Assembly: GCA_029641185.1 (NCBI GenBank)
Contig: JAPWGK010000003.1
Coordinates: 868,001-932,000, forward strand
Origin: Pseudofabraea citricarpa
Taxonomy: Eukaryota; Ascomycota; Leotiomycetes; Helotiales; Dermateaceae
Length of the DNA: 64,000 nucleotides
Direction of reading: 5' to 3'
Shown piece by piece: positions 1 through 13,206 of the stretch. A program made the position numbers and the translations under genes. Below the pieces are notes generated by a model. That model was not told the DNA's origin, made no database searches, and saw nothing but the letters and a program-made list of their open reading frames with translations. The stretch's first letter is position 1. The number at the start of each line of letters is the position of its first letter.

Positions 1-2271
1 TGTACCTGGCACGCGGCAGATGCTTTTGGCTTTTTGCGGAAACATTCAGCAGGTCCAAGATGGTTGAAGTACCCAATGAGGTGTTTGTGGACCGACTTTG
101 TCCACGCAGGTTGTGGGTTGCCAATCCGGATTCTTTTTGGAAATATAACCTTGCAGAAGAACCACGAGCTCGGGAGCGATCGTGCATAATCCAACCTAGA
201 AGACAGCAATTTTAATCCAGAAACATCACTTAGCAATGACCGTGCGACGACAGTAAAATCCCGATTAATACCACGATTACGACGCTGGCAAGATCTGAGC
301 TTCTCGATGCTTCCTAGAATCCATGGAGGGGAACATATTTCCCCATACCAAAGCCCAACTTCGCTTAGCGAATGATGCGTAAACAAGATCCTTGATCATC
401 GGCCATCTGATGCTTAAAGTAAAGTAAACTATGAACGACGTAAGCTCGCGATACGCCTTGAAGGCTGAAGTCTGAAAAAGGCTCTGTACCGTACCTAGAT
501 ACCGGTTGCGTGCCGGCGGCCGAGGCTTCAGGAAAGTGATTGATGATGGCTGACATGGGGTGGCCAAGCAATCATGGGGTGAAATCCCAAACTTTATTAT
601 ATGGAGTGATGTCGACGTTAGCACGGCACTTGCATTTGGAAGCTTTCAGGACTTTTCTGGATTGCAGAGCTATGCAAACTGCGTTTAAATCATCTGTGCC
701 GTTCCCCCCAAGCTCGATCCAAACGCTTGGGAAGATGGAGTGTGCATACTTCTTCCATCTATCTCACTTTTGGAGATCGACTCGTTCGGATGAAATGTGA
801 CGACAGAGAGATCCCCTCGCTTAACTCCTAATTAACGCCAAGACTGCCCCTGACAGAATTCTGAGTTCAATAGAAGTGCACTTGCATCGGAGGGGGATAA
901 CTTGGGCCCGAACAAAAACCTTGACACTCCTGTGGGCGTCTTTATCCAACCAGATTGACCGTTGAGCGGTGTTAAGCGCCTCCCGGAAGGCAGAACTCTG
1001 GCAACTCGTGGCAAGAAATAGCGTTATGCGGCTGTTTGGTAGGGTGGCATTCGTATACGAAGTACAGTACAGTAGCAAGGACCCTAACCCACTCAAAATT
1101 ACGGTACCGGTCATCTTGGGAATTTGAGTTGACCGCGAATCTGCTGTACGATAAAAAAACAACAACGCAAGTGCAAGCCTTAAGCTCAGATGCTGCAAGA
1201 CATTTGACGAGTCATCCGCTCAGGCCATACTTAATAACCGTGTGTATAAAGTTCCGTTCAAATCGAAAAGATAATTCCCCACGTCTTCCTACTCCAGTTA
1301 CCGCTTCTTAGTAACTGTGTTTCTTCACGAAACCCAATTTCTTCCAAATACTTATGCGATTCTTAGTAACCGGATTCACTTGATTCTAGTGCTCTTGAAT
1401 GCTGCGCCTTGGGGGACAAGTTGAGGTCGGTTGTTATAACGAAACTTGCGCAATCATGTTATATTAATCAGAGCCGAGCAGCCCGAGAAGTACTCCTCTG
1501 GCACGGATCTTTGTCACCTGCTGAGCAGTTCAGCCGATTACACCTCCATACTCTGTATGACTCGAATACTTGAAATCTATCCCACATACCTTACGGTCAT
1601 CAGAACTTCATGTTCGGTTCTTAAGATTAAGGCCCTTGCCTCCGACACGTCATCTTACGCAGGTCTGGTAACTACTGCCTTCGATGGTGGTTTTCGGTTG
1701 CAAAGATAATGTTTTATGTTCTGGTTTCAAGGCGGATGAATCTTACGATAATATGAACTTAGTTTATGCGATCAACGTAGGTCGAGATGCTGGTCTTGAA
1801 TCGACTTGGTATCTACTCAAATTATCTCGGTTAGCTGGCTATCAACAATTGGCAATTGATCTCTTGCAGCCTCAGAAGATCCAAAAGAAGGCAGGCTTTT
1901 GTAAAATATACGGCCCTATAAACAGTTAGCTACTTGGAGGTGGATTATTGAAGAGAAACAATCCATACCTTAGTATGATTGATAACCAAAGGCTCGTTGG
2001 TTTTTCTTAGAAAAAGAAGACAAATACAAGAAGACCAGCCTTAAAAATGACAACACTGCTGCCTTTACCTACGATTCAATTATACAAATAGATACAAATT
2101 ATTTCCATGAGATGCTCATGATGCGACTGAAATTGGTAAAGAGTTAAAGGACAGCAGGAACGAGACAGCCGAGCAAACCGAGCAAACAGCCGGTAATCCC
2201 TGCAAGAAATGTCATAGACCTGAAGCTCTCCTCTCGACATCTCACTAACCACATCTCCAAGCTCCGCCACA
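1..2271. other. intergenic, no gene recognised
   Basis: No reading frame here has both an ATG start and recognisable family features; the longer frames rely on TTG/CTG/GTG starts or are unstructured. The last 200 bases probably include the 5' leader of ATP12. Confidence 0.5.
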
Positions 2272-3472
2272 ATGAAGTTAATCACTCAATCAAGCGGCGC
2301 AAAGGCACTGCAGAGTATCTCCCGAGTCCGCGGCCCCTCAATCTTCACTCAGAGATGCCTGCATACGACGACGGCGAATCCAGCGACAGTGCAGCCCATC
2401 ACCGCATCAGGTCCGCCACCAACCGCCCCGGTAGCAAGCGCAGAACATGTAGATTCACGAGTCGCACGGCGGAGGAAGCAGGCTGAGCTGTTGAAGAGGG
2501 GGCAGGATATGCGGGCTGTAGCTGCCGGGGCTGGGGGAGGAACAGCAAAGACGAAGAGATTCTGGCAGGATGTGCATGTCAACCATGCAGAGGGTAAGCT
2601 CCCAGTCACTCCAAACCGATTCAGTAATATAAGAAATATTGTGCTGATCACTGCTGGTATTTGTAGAGGGGCTCCAAATCTATCTCGATAAGAGACCAAT
2701 CCGCAGACCGTCGAAAGATGTTCTTACTGTCCCACACCACAAGCCACATCTAGCAAATGCGATAGCCTTAGAATGGGATCTCCTTGTATCCGCACAGCAG
2801 GCGCTCCGGGTCCATTTGATTCCTATGACTTCTCTGGTGTCGCGGGCTCTCGATATAATTGACGAGGAAGCCGAACCGCCATCCTCAACTGGTGCGATTC
2901 GCGCCAGCATAGTTAAGACGGTGATGCAATATCTCGAGACTGATTCATTACTGTGCTGGGCACCCGAAGCCGCGCCAGATCCTCCAGGGTACGAGACACA
3001 TGCCGGACGAGTAGAGAGCCTACGAAGCATTCAAAAGAGGACAGCAGAGCCCATTGTCCAGTATTTGACCGAAAAGGTTTGGCCCGGGGTGGAGATCGTC
3101 CCAATTTTGGATGGTGATAGCATCATGCCAAAGAGCCAGCCGCAGATGACTCAAGATGTTATCAAGGGCTGGGTCAGCGGATTACCAGCATTCGAGCTCG
3201 CAGGTCTCGAAAGAGCCGCTTTAGCTAGCAAGGGATTGTTAATTGCGGTGAGGATACTTGTGGAGTGGAGTGCAGAATTGAAGCACTTGCGAGAAAATGT
3301 ACAGGGCACTGAGAAGTTCGGCGTCGAGCAGGCTACCAAAGCTGCAAGCACCGAGGTTGATTGGCAGACGGGCATGTGGGGTGAGGTGGAAGATACTCAT
3401 GACGTTGCGAAAGAAGATGTCCGCAGGCAGTTGGGAAGTGTAGTCTTATTAGTGTCAGGCGAGCATGCTTAG
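2272..3472 (+). CDS. ATP12: mitochondrial F1-ATPase assembly chaperone ATP12
   Basis: Exons 2272-2593 and 2667-3472 (intron 2594-2666, GTAAGC donor, TTTGTAG acceptor) give 375 aa. ATP12 binds unassembled F1 alpha subunit in the mitochondrial matrix until the alpha3beta3 hexamer forms. The first 35 residues are basic and Ser/Thr-rich with an RCLHTTT presequence-like stretch. Residues about 95-125 carry the family block FWQDVHVNHAE joined across the intron to EGLQIYLDKRPIRRPSK, then LANAIALEWDLL, the most conserved segment of ATP12. Later family landmarks are DSLLCWAPE and WPGVEIVP. The splice is fixed by restoring this block; without it the frame stops soon after. Length is usual for filamentous fungi. 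Family assignment is strong; presequence cleavage is inferred. Confidence 0.93.
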
Positions 3473-5945
3473 GCCTGTAGGATGGATACAATTAGGAAGT
3501 GTTTGATTAGTGTAGCGATTATGCCATTTACCCATTTGGAATGAAATATTGAGAACAATACTCAAAAGGCTTGCAAGCTGTAATAAGATGTATAGTTTAG
3601 TGTGGCCATAAACCTCATTCTAGCAATTTTATTGTTAACCCATACCTTTCTGTGCCTTTGTACACACAGATGTAAGTTCGCAATAACCAACTTATTTTTA
3701 TGTTAGATTTGATTAACTGCATACAGATGAAAGCTTTCCCGAGGCTTGATTGATAGCCCCTTGACAGAATTGGTTGGGAGAACCCAGCAGTACCTGGTAT
3801 CTGGCTTTGAGAACGCACTTCTCTCGAGTACACTTCTGAAAACGAACACAAACTATAGATTGGAGCTATATAAACTGATGTAATATCTGAGTATGGTTGA
3901 AAAGCTATCAATACAGATGTACCACATGGATAACAATCCTATCAGATCTGATATCTGTGATGTCTGATCTTCTTCACCCTCTCCCGCTGGCTCGCTAATA
4001 ATCTGTACCGTTTCTTTCTCCCCCTTCCTTTTTTCTTGCTATCACACTAGTATCACATAGTGATATTACTCATTTACAAGTCCGGTTCTGTCACTTCAGA
4101 CCTGTCAAATTTTAATACTTATATAATAAAACGAATAACCTGCTGGTCTACTGTAGCCGTACAGTTTAGAGTAGCATCCAGGCCTTGGTAGAAAGATGTC
4201 TAAATCTCAATACAAACGGGTACACCAACTTTATAACATGATTATCAGATCACTAGAAAGAACTAGCCATTTATATTTTAGAAAGCATTAAGATTTTAGC
4301 ATGCTTACTCATAGATTCTTTCAGACACTTAATTACCTGTCTCGAGGGATGGAATTCTCCTACTTCAAATGATCCGTATAACCAGTTATCTAATAACTCG
4401 ACTAGTTATTTCTGGTAACATACCTACTTGCTATAAGAATCTGTACTTTACTAGTAGCTTTATCTACGAGCTAGGTTTGGTCGCGGCTCTGAAATAGTAT
4501 ACCTAGATCTATTGTAATAACAAGTCAGGTAATTAATCAACGCTACTTATAATACCAACCCCCCTCCCTTCTCACCCGACTTCTTCGTCAGTAGAGAGAA
4601 TAAGTATAAGAGCTCGACGTTTTAGAAAGACCTTTGAGTAAGGATCTCTAAAAATTTTTAACTCATTTGTCTCAATATAAGAGGATTCAAAGCTTAAGGC
4701 TTGTAAGAATTGTCGCCAAAGAATAATCCAAGGGAATACGCAACGACTAAGCGAGCTGCCTCATTCCAACCCTCAGCTTGACTTAAGTATATCCACAGAT
4801 ATTTGGATAGAAATCTGGCCAGGGTCAGCAGACCTGCCTTTCGAACCTTGGGTGATCTGCATCTGGATAAACAAAGTATTCTCAGCTCGGACAAGATATC
4901 TGCGAGATGCTAGCTCTGACTAAGCTTTGCTTCAGCGCAAGTCGTCCTTAGATCTGAGATCCTATCTCAAAACATGGAATCTGCAACCGCTAAGGCATCT
5001 CTCATCCAGGACACTGTTCGGATTTGATAAACTGGTTTGTTACTGGCGTGGCTACTATTCTTCCGCTTTCTAATTGTCTCTCGAGAACGCCAACGCGAGA
5101 TATTAACTTACTTTTAGATAATCCGGGAGCTAGGGAGCAAGCTGCGCGGGAGAGAAGTAACTTGCTATTATAAGAAGGAAGTACTTTTGAGAGTTTGGTG
5201 TAATTCCCAATTTGCTATTCTTTATTATCTCTTACATATGAAGAAGCGTCTAGCGGGATTGAATAGAATGATGTTCAGAGATCTTTAATTCTCTACCACG
5301 TTAATCAAGACGTTCGTTTCTATTTCCCTAACCAGCGACGACATTACTCGGCTTGAGAGTTGAGAGAAAAGAATATTGTAGAAGTTTGTGTTTGGCATTT
5401 CTGACAAGCTTCTATCTCTGCAAGTACCTACTCTTAGATGATTGAGATAAGAAAGCGAACACGCATTTCATCAACCTTGAGATGTCAAAGGTCCGAATAG
5501 AAAGTAGTTTCTTTAATGTCCTTGCTAGTTAGTGGTTCCAATGACATAACGGGTGCTGGAATATCAATTGCCTTCTCAATCTCCATCTGCTCTTCGCATT
5601 TTCCAATATATGTCTTCTGCCGGTGGAGGAGGAGGAAGCAGACTGGGTCAAATACTGCTTGGGTTTCGATTGGCCCTTCAAATTCCTATTTGTTTTCGAA
5701 TGTTTACCCAAGTACTACGTACCTGCATATTCTTAAGCAGGCTATCCAATATCTGCTTCGGCCGCATGCATGATCTGAAGAGAATGCACCTCTTTGATTA
5801 CAATATAGTAGAGTGGTTATGAAGAATCCTACATCGTACAACCTCCCAAGATTTTTTTCTTCGCAGTCCCCATCGCAGCCTACCCTTTTCTCATAATACA
5901 TCCCAAACGCCAGCAATGTCTTTTTGTACAACCATGCGTCAACCC
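3473..5945. other. AT-rich, probably RIP-degraded intergenic DNA
   Basis: A long gene-free stretch, conspicuously A/T- and TA-rich between about 3.6 and 5.5 kb. Forward-frame reading around 5110-5360 gives a coding-like run broken by several TAA/TAG/TGA codons, as expected of a mutated repeat. No transposon family could be named. The 3' UTRs of ATP12 and CBP4 must lie at the two ends. Confidence 0.45.
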
Positions 5946-6434
5946 TCAAAGGCTTCCCCCCGGTACCAGATTCTGTTCTTTCCGCATCTGTTCCTTGCGC
6001 GCCCGGACGTCCTCGACTAGTTTTGCCTGCTCTGCTATCTTACCGTCGCGCAATTTCTGCTCGGCTTGTGCAGCAGCTTCCCATACTACACTGCTGCGTC
6101 AGTACTGGATCGAGGCGATTCGTTTAGCGCAGTAACATACTCGGTCGATCCGACTTGGAATACTCCTTCAAGCGGCCCACGAAATCATCAAACTCCTGCT
6201 GCTTCCCAATGCGATTCTCCAGGCTGCGGCGCTGCAGGTCGGGATTGTACTTGAGGAAGAGCTCCTCCTCGGTCGGCGTGACCCAGTACACGAGGGCTGG
6301 CCCGCCGATGCAGAGACCCCCGCCACTACGCTGATTATCAACATGAGGCTTTTGATAGGCCCGACAGGATCCCCTTACCCGATCAGCATCTTTGCGTACA
6401 TGGCCCAGTTGGTCTTCTTCGGCTTCGGAGGCAT
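5946..6434 (-). CDS. CBP4: CBP4, cytochrome bc1 complex assembly factor
   Basis: Minus-strand exons 6379-6434, 6141-6325 and 5946-6085 (introns 53 and 55 nt, donors GTAAGG and GTATGT, both acceptors TAG) encode 126 aa. CBP4 is a small inner-membrane protein that works with the Cbp3-Cbp6 system on newly made cytochrome b in complex III assembly. The start [10 protein letters not shown] is the family N-terminus. Residues about 15-35 form one membrane segment ending [17 protein letters not shown]. The core [14 protein letters not shown] and [13 protein letters not shown] follows, the last motif being joined across intron 2. The C-terminus is a charged helix rich in E, K, Q and R. All three exons are needed to recover the family, so the structure is well constrained. 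Confidence 0.93.
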
Positions 6435-8143
6435 ACTGGCGGCTTAGGAAGACGATGTGGTTGAGGGGAACGCGGAGTGGCCGAGGAAAACAGGGCTCGT
6501 GGGTCAAGAGGTGTCGACTTCGCCCTTCCAGCTGGTCAAGGGTCGATGATGAGGAAAAGAGTTATCGATGATGATATAAATTACGGCCGGGCAGAGGGGC
6601 AGGTGGTGCGGGAAATGGAGATGCACAAGCACAAGCACAAGCACAAGCCCAAGCTGTGGCAGTGCTGGCTTGCTTAGTCAACCGTGGCGTAGGGACGGAT
6701 TCTGAGCGAGATCGACAGGAGACGACAAGAAATTGAGTTCGGGTGAAACGGAGATGTTGGCTGGTTGGTTGGTTGGATGGTTGGTGGTTGGATGGTTAGA
6801 TGGTTGGCTCTGACATTGGTTTGTTCATCTCATGGCCGCTCTCCTCCAGCCATGGCGCCGGCATACTATGTCCGGTAGAGGGTAGCTCGCATCATTGGTA
6901 TCATAAGATCTACTCTTCTAGAGCGATCGGGCAAGGTCCATAGCTTTGCCATTGAGTGCAATTTGGATTTGGATTTGGATTTGGACAACAGTGTCCAGTA
7001 GCGACCAGAGCAGAGCCATGGTTAGTTTAGCGACCGTGTTGCCGGCAGTGCTTTCTTTGCTTCTCCATAACGACGTATGCTGTACCTGTGATACAGTCGC
7101 AGTGCCAACTATTGTCTGTACTGTAGACTGTACCGCAGCAGCAGCACAGCCTTTGCTTCTTCGTCGTCGTCGTCGTCTTCTCCTGCTCTCTCCTCGCCCG
7201 TAGCATAAATCTTGGCATCACCTCTGGAGGAGACATGCTCTGACAAAGATGGGCTTGCGGGTTACCAGGGCCCCGTACACCCAATCACAACCGTGTGTAC
7301 CTGACATGTCGGCCCCCTGTGCTTCATGAGACGCAGATGATGGCGACAGTACCGCAAGCCCGAGTGCAGATTAATGCCAACTGGACCAATGGCCAAATTA
7401 AAGTCCAGTCAATGCACGTAGCCAGTCATGTTGGGAGGAGCAGCAATAAGAGACAGGAATAACGGCCGGACTGGTGGAGGAAAATAAAATAAAATAAACA
7501 ATCCGAGGTCTCGAAAAGGAGGCCCATTGTTTGTTGCATCTCGACACGACATCATACATACTTGTACGAGTACCTATCCGAGTCAAACGGCCACTTGTGA
7601 CTTGTGACTTGTGACTTGCACGCACAACTCTATCTCAAGCGCGCCCCCCACTCCGCATTCTGCGATTGTGATTGTACAAACTCTACACAATCACACCCCC
7701 CTCCCCCCAAATCCTCCTTCTTCTTCAGAACTCCTGATCCCTTTGACCCACGACCCACGACCCGCGATCTCCCAAGTCTCCGACAGTCGAAGGGCATTAA
7801 TAGTTCCGAGGGCATTTTTCACCGATCCACTTAGCCGCTGTGCGACGACCTGTACACCACGCTTCACTTACTCGAGTCTCACACCTGGTGATCATCGGGC
7901 CGCGAGACAAAGACATTCACTCACTCACTCACTCATTCATTCATTCATTCTCGCCTTCTCGAGTCCAACCCGACGCGACCACCATCTCACAAACCTATGG
8001 ACATCGTGTCTTTGTTTGCCTCTTGTTAATGGCTTTTGCTTCTCGAAGCTTGCATCCGCAGACCTTCTCGCACAGCTAAGACTGCACGGGGCGCAAACAG
8101 CCAGCTCTTCTTTCACTTCTCTTCTCAACACAAGCCCGCCATC
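6435..8143. other. intergenic: CBP4 promoter and SKT5 promoter/long leader
   Basis: Divergent promoter region of about 1.7 kb. It contains short tandem repeats: CACAAG units at 6623-6653, GGTT/GGAT units at 6760-6805, TTTGGA units at 6961-6985, TCG triplets near 7160, a GACTTGT triplication near 7597-7618 and ACTC/ATTC units at 7915-7950. The last 450 bases before the SKT5 ATG are strongly C/T-rich, typical of fungal 5' leaders. No protein gene is supported. Confidence 0.5.
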
Positions 8144-11100
8144 ATGTCGTATGATCAGGGCTATTATCAACAGCCGCAACAGCGTCCATATGCAGGACGA
8201 GCAGCACAGCGGCCAGGCCCTCCTCAGGGCTACGCACAACCCCCTCCGCAGCAACAGTACCCCCCACAACAACAATACGACCAGTATCCCCAAGAGGGCT
8301 ATGGTTACGATGATTATAATAATGGATACGCGCAAGATCAGTATGGAAATGGCAGAGGATACCAGGACATGAACGGCGGAGGGTATCAGGATGGACAAGG
8401 TGGCTATCCTCCTCAAGACCAAGGCTATCCCCCACAACAAGGTTATTACGATGATCGTGCAGGTGGCGGCGCACCTCAGGGCCGTGGAGGTGGAATGCCC
8501 CCAAGAGGTGGTATGCCACAAGGTCGGGGCGGACCGCCAATGCAGAGACCACCGACAGCAGACGGGATGAGAGGTGGATTTGGTGGCAATAGAGGTTATG
8601 CGAATAATGCACCAGGTAGAGGAGGTCGCCCAGCACCATTAGAACGCTCCGCGAGCTCTGACCCTGGAGGTGAGTTGGAAACTGTTTCTTCAGGATCATA
8701 CGTTAACGTTTCTAGGAAAACAAATGAGGAAACCTCTCAAGACACCGCCAATCTCTCCAGAGGGAGGAGGTTCATGGGACAATCCTTTCCCTACCTTCCC
8801 CGGCGCAAAGAAGAAAACTTCCATATCGGAGGAGCAGAAGATAATTGAGAAGATGGCCGCCATGGACGTTGGTGCTCCTACAGGCCGACCTAGGACAGCA
8901 GGGAGCAAAAGTGGAAGAGGACCAGCTGACGATTATGGCCGACCATCTGGTGATTATGGACGGCCATCTGGCGAGAGTCAGAGAAGTCTACCTAGAGGTC
9001 AGGTACCTCCTATGCCCCAACAAAACTACCCAGATCCACGAAGAGGTCCACCACAGCAAGGCTATGGCCCCCCTCCACGGCAGGACAGCTTTAATCAAGA
9101 CTTTGCGGGGCCTCCAAGAAGTATGACGATGCCAAATAATCCGCAGATGAACCAAGGCATGGCTCCTCCACCTCGCCGTCCTACCATGTCCATGGAAGAT
9201 CCAGGACCTAGTGCTCCGTACAACGGTCCCATTGGAAGGAATATGCCACCGCGGCCTTCAACTGCAACTGGAAACAGGCCACCGCCACAGAGAGCATATC
9301 CCAACCAGCCACCACCAGTGCGTGAAGAATACCCTCCTCCAGCACCAATGCGAGAGGAGTACCCCCAAGCAGATACTCACAATAATGGTAACAATAATGG
9401 CAACTCCAATTTCAATTTCCTCGACCCGGGACCAGCCCAGCCAGCGAGGCTCTCGGAATTCTACGATTCATACTATGATGAACCCTCTGGGCCGAAGCAG
9501 CACACCAGAACACGATCTGATGTTTCGGAAATGCCAAACTTTGATGCACTGCCTGGTGGCGCACATGGGAACGGCGCACAAAAATTCCCACAGCAGGTTA
9601 ATCACATGAAGTCGCAACCAGACCTCAGGGCTCATGTACAACCTCAGACAGCTATCTTCGAGATGGCGAGTGACGTACCACCGATGCCAGACCAGTATCA
9701 ACAAGGTTATCAACAAGATCCTTATCCTCCACAAAATGGTTCGTACAATGGTCAGCCTGATCCACGTGGTCTCCCACCCCAACAAGCAGGGTATGGAGGA
9801 TATGAAGGTCAAGGAGCTCCAATGAACCAAAATGGATATGATCTACCAGCCCGTGGTACTTCACGCAATAATGGTCCCAATGGTGCTCCATTCAATGGTC
9901 TTCCAAATGGCCCTGCACCCGGTGCTGGTTTTGTAGGCCTCCCAAGTGGACCTAAAGGGGGTGCCTTCCCTGGCCCACGTTCAAACAGCTTGCAGAATAG
10001 ATCTCCTGCCAATGGGGACGCTTTACCTTCTCACCCGGCTCCAGTTCGAGCTGGTTTAATGAACGGGTCTCCAGCTAATATGGTCAACAATAAGCCGCCA
10101 CCTGTCCGTAATTATAATGGAATTGGTGCTCAAGCGCCAGTCAATCAAGTTCAACAAGCACAAACACCATCGCCTGCTCCAGTGGCCGCATCTGGACCAA
10201 AGCCTGTAACCTATGAGGAAATTGAGCGAATGAGAGCACAAGTAAAAGCCAATCCGAATGGAGGACAAGACGTACAGTTATCGCTTGCCCGGAAATTGGT
10301 AGAGGCTTCTGAAGTTTTGGTTACCAATATCCCCGATACTAGGGCACGAAACAAAGCTAGAGAGAAGTACATCTTTGATGCTCATAAACTACTCAAGAAG
10401 CTCGTCCAGGCACAAAATACCGATGCCATGTTTTACCTGGCTGACTGTTATGGTCGTGGATCTCTGGGACTCGAGACAGACCACAAGGAAGCTTTCACCC
10501 TTTATCAATCTGCTGCAAAGGCAGGTCATGCAGCGGCGGCTTATCGAACGGCAGTTTGCTGTGAACTTGGCAACGAAGAGGGTGGTGGAACGCGTAAAGA
10601 TCCATTGAAGGCTATCCAATGGTACAAGCGGGCGGCCATGCTTGGCGACACACCCGGAATGTACAAGATGGGTATGATCCAGCTCAAAGGTCTTCTGGGA
10701 CAACCTAAAAACCCGCGTGAGGCAGTTGGGTGGCTTAAACGAGCTGCTGAGCGTGCAGATGCCGAAAACCCTCATGCATTGCATGAGTTGGGGCTTCTTT
10801 ACGAGTCCCAACAGAGCAACGAAACCTCTGTTGTTCGTGACGAAGGCTACTCGTTCTCCCTCTTCAAACAAGCTGCGGATTTGGGTTACAAATTCTCTCA
10901 GTTCCGACTTGGGTGTGCATTCGAGTATGGACTTTTCGGTTGTCCTATTGACCCGAGGCAAAGTATCATGTGGTATTCCCGAGCAGCAGTTCAAGAAGAA
11001 CATCAAGCTGAACTAGCCCTAAGTGGATGGTATCTCACTGGCAGTGAAGGAGTACTTCAACAGAGTGATACTGAAGCTTATCTCTGGGCCCGTAAAGCAG

Positions 11101-11403
11101 CAATGGCTGGACTAGCAAAAGCAGAATATGCCATGGGTTACTTTACAGAAGTTGGTATTGGTTCTCCAGGAAATCTCGAGGATGCCAAGCGATGGTATTG
11201 GAGAGCTGCTGGTATGTTGTTTATGTTCGGCTTTATAGTAGAGGGACGATTGCTAATACTTTACAGCCCAAAACTTCCCCAAAGCCCGCGAACGTCTCGA
11301 GGATCTGAAAAAGGGTGGCTCTAAACAAGGCCTGAAATCTAGAGAGCGCATCTCACGATCTAAGATCGGGAAACAGAACGAGGGTGAGTGTGTTGTTATG
11401 TGA
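8144..11403 (+). CDS. SKT5: SKT5/CHS4-type chitin synthase activator, SEL1 repeats, CAAX end
   Basis: Exons 8144-8669, 8716-11211 and 11267-11403 (introns 46 and 55 nt) encode 1052 aa. Skt5/Chs4 activates and localises class IV chitin synthase (Chs3-type) at sites of polarised wall growth. The first ~700 residues are low complexity, rich in Q, G, P, Y and N (repeated PPQQ, GYQ and RGG patterns). Residues about 745-1010 hold a row of SEL1 repeats with the pattern A-x-x-x-L-G-x-x-Y...A-x-x-W/L-x-x-A-A (for example LADCYGRGSLG, AIQWYKRAAMLGD, AKRWYWRAA). The last exon ends CVVM, a CAAX box; yeast Skt5 also ends in a prenylation box, so the splice to this exon is well supported. The exon 2 acceptor is TCTAG at 8711-8715. 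The leader is long and pyrimidine-rich. Confidence 0.92.
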
Positions 11404-12776
11404 TTTTTTGCATTGCGCTTTGGTTTTGCTTGCGTTGCGTTGCGTTGCATTCCCCCCGTTTGTGTATTGTCGAGATACCATGATAATGACGTGTTGCTGC
11501 TCTCGTGAAGGCAAACAAATGACGACGGTATTTGGAGGGTTATGAAATTCCACCACATGAGGGAGAGATAAATAAGGGGCTGGGCCCGGAGATTTTATCA
11601 CTGGATGATCTTTAGGGAGGCACTTGTTTTTACAATTTCTGGGCTGCGTCTTTGTTGAATCGCGATTATATCCCAGTTGTGGTTTTTAAGGAGAAACTCA
11701 GGCATTGAATCTCGATCCTGAGATTCTACCTATTGTACCTGGATGGCTGATTTGGGCTTTGGAGTCTTTTTCATCTTGTTTTTACTTCTCGTAGCTGGGC
11801 ATGTGTGTATAAACTCACCCAGGTTCGTGACGAGTATAGGTAGATATTGTGAAAGGGGAGAGAGGGCGAGTGTGCTTTGAAAGGGGGAAAGGATGCAGAC
11901 AGAGAGGGACAGGGACTGCCTTGTATAATATTGTGTTGTGCTGTGCTGTCTTGTGTAACTACCCTACCTAACCTTATCTCGACGAGAGAAGAGAGGAAAA
12001 TAATATCAAAAGATCTGGTCTTGAATTTGTGCTGCTTTTGGTGGGTTCGGAGACAAGCCGAGTGGTTGGAGATGGTGTGCTTTTTATGATACTTGCGTAC
12101 GAACGAAGCATTTAAAAAGTGAGCTTGTTTCTACATTTATTCAACCATCATGGCCTGGGCTAATGTACAGTACCTATTCGCCGAGCAGTAGAGGTACCTT
12201 ACCTAGTCTTTCGTAGTAAGCAATGCAGGTCCTATTCTCTTGTGTGTGTTTCTTGATATTGGTTTTGATATGTATACGTCCTGCCTGTTCAATCTGTTAT
12301 ACTCTTTTCATTCACTTCAGCTAGCTAACTATGGATTCATGATTCGTGATTCGTGACATATTAGCATATTTCACCGAGTCCTCATTTTCCGTCTCTTCTC
12401 TTCTTCTCAAGATATATCCGCATCTTCCTGCTGCATACCCCAAAGCTCAAACGCTACAACCATCTATTGGTTAACGGTATGAGGTGATACTAATCTGTCT
12501 TGGGAATTTCATACTTCTCGCCTCTTCTCTTCTTCGAAATCTATAAACCTATACCTCTACATCTCCCTGCTGCACACCTCAAACCTCAACCTACCCAGTC
12601 CATCCGCCCGTCCAGTGGTACATGGTGTAGTATAATGTGGTAGTATTCGTACAGGAGAATGATTCAACATCTCCAGCTGCCCGTCTGCGTTTCACGTTTG
12701 TATGTACAAGTCCCTCCCGTCCATTCGTTCCATTTATTCTCCTCTCTTTTTCCTTTCGTGCCGCAAAAAAAAGAGG
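11404..12776. other. convergent 3'-3' intergenic, no gene recognised
   Basis: Downstream regions of SKT5 and of the complex I subunit gene. It holds T-rich and TGTG-rich stretches and TACCTTACC-type motifs near 12195; no reading frame is convincing. Confidence 0.5.
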
Positions 12777-13206
12777 CTACAGACTCTTCTTCACCAACCC
12801 CGTCACACGATCCTCAATCTCCTTGTCACTCAAGCCGGCCAGGTCCTCGGATTTCTCTTGTCCGAATTCTAGATTTTTGGAGGTTGGTTTAGCATTCCTC
12901 TTTTTTTCTTTCTTTCTTGCATCATCCGCTACTGAGACGTACCATATCGAGCGTACACCCGCGGACTCGTGCCCTGCGCCTCGCGCAGCATGATGGGCGT
13001 CGACGGGTTGTTCTTCTTCATCGTCGGGTAGGCTCTTGACAGGAATGATCTATTTATTCGAGCCGCGGTTAGCTTGGAGAGAGGAGCAGGAGATAGAGGG
13101 GTGGAAGAGGGGGGATATACCGAGTTGCGACGCTGGATTCGCCCGTTTGGCAGAAGAGGAAACGCACTTCTTTGAGGGTTTTCGAGAAGGCGTATTTGGC
13201 CGACAT
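12777..13206 (-). CDS. NDUFA2: complex I 10.5 kDa subunit (NDUFA2/B8 type)
   Basis: Minus-strand exons 13121-13206, 12943-13049 and 12777-12868 encode 94 aa. This is an accessory subunit of mitochondrial NADH:ubiquinone oxidoreductase with a thioredoxin-like fold. The protein starts MSAKYAFSKTLKEVRFLFCQ, then TGESSVATRSFLSRAYPTMK and NPSTPIMLREAQG with VYARY, which is the family pattern; the last exon gives EFGQEKSEDLAGLSDKEIED. Both introns (71 and 74 nt) fall inside conserved motifs and their phases (2 and 1) restore them exactly. The length matches the family. The gene is head-to-head with MPC2, with 557 bp between the two start codons. Confidence 0.93.

Noticed and set aside
821..1198. 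Minus-strand 125-codon frame
   Set aside because: Starts at TTG, no family features, unstructured composition.
7611..8372. 253-codon forward frame overlapping the SKT5 start
   Set aside because: Lies in the C/T-rich SKT5 leader, lacks an ATG at its start and is a shadow of the SKT5 reading frame further on.
7937..8521. Hydrophobic minus-strand frame
   Set aside because: Mirror of the Gln/Pro-rich SKT5 N-terminus; composition artefact.
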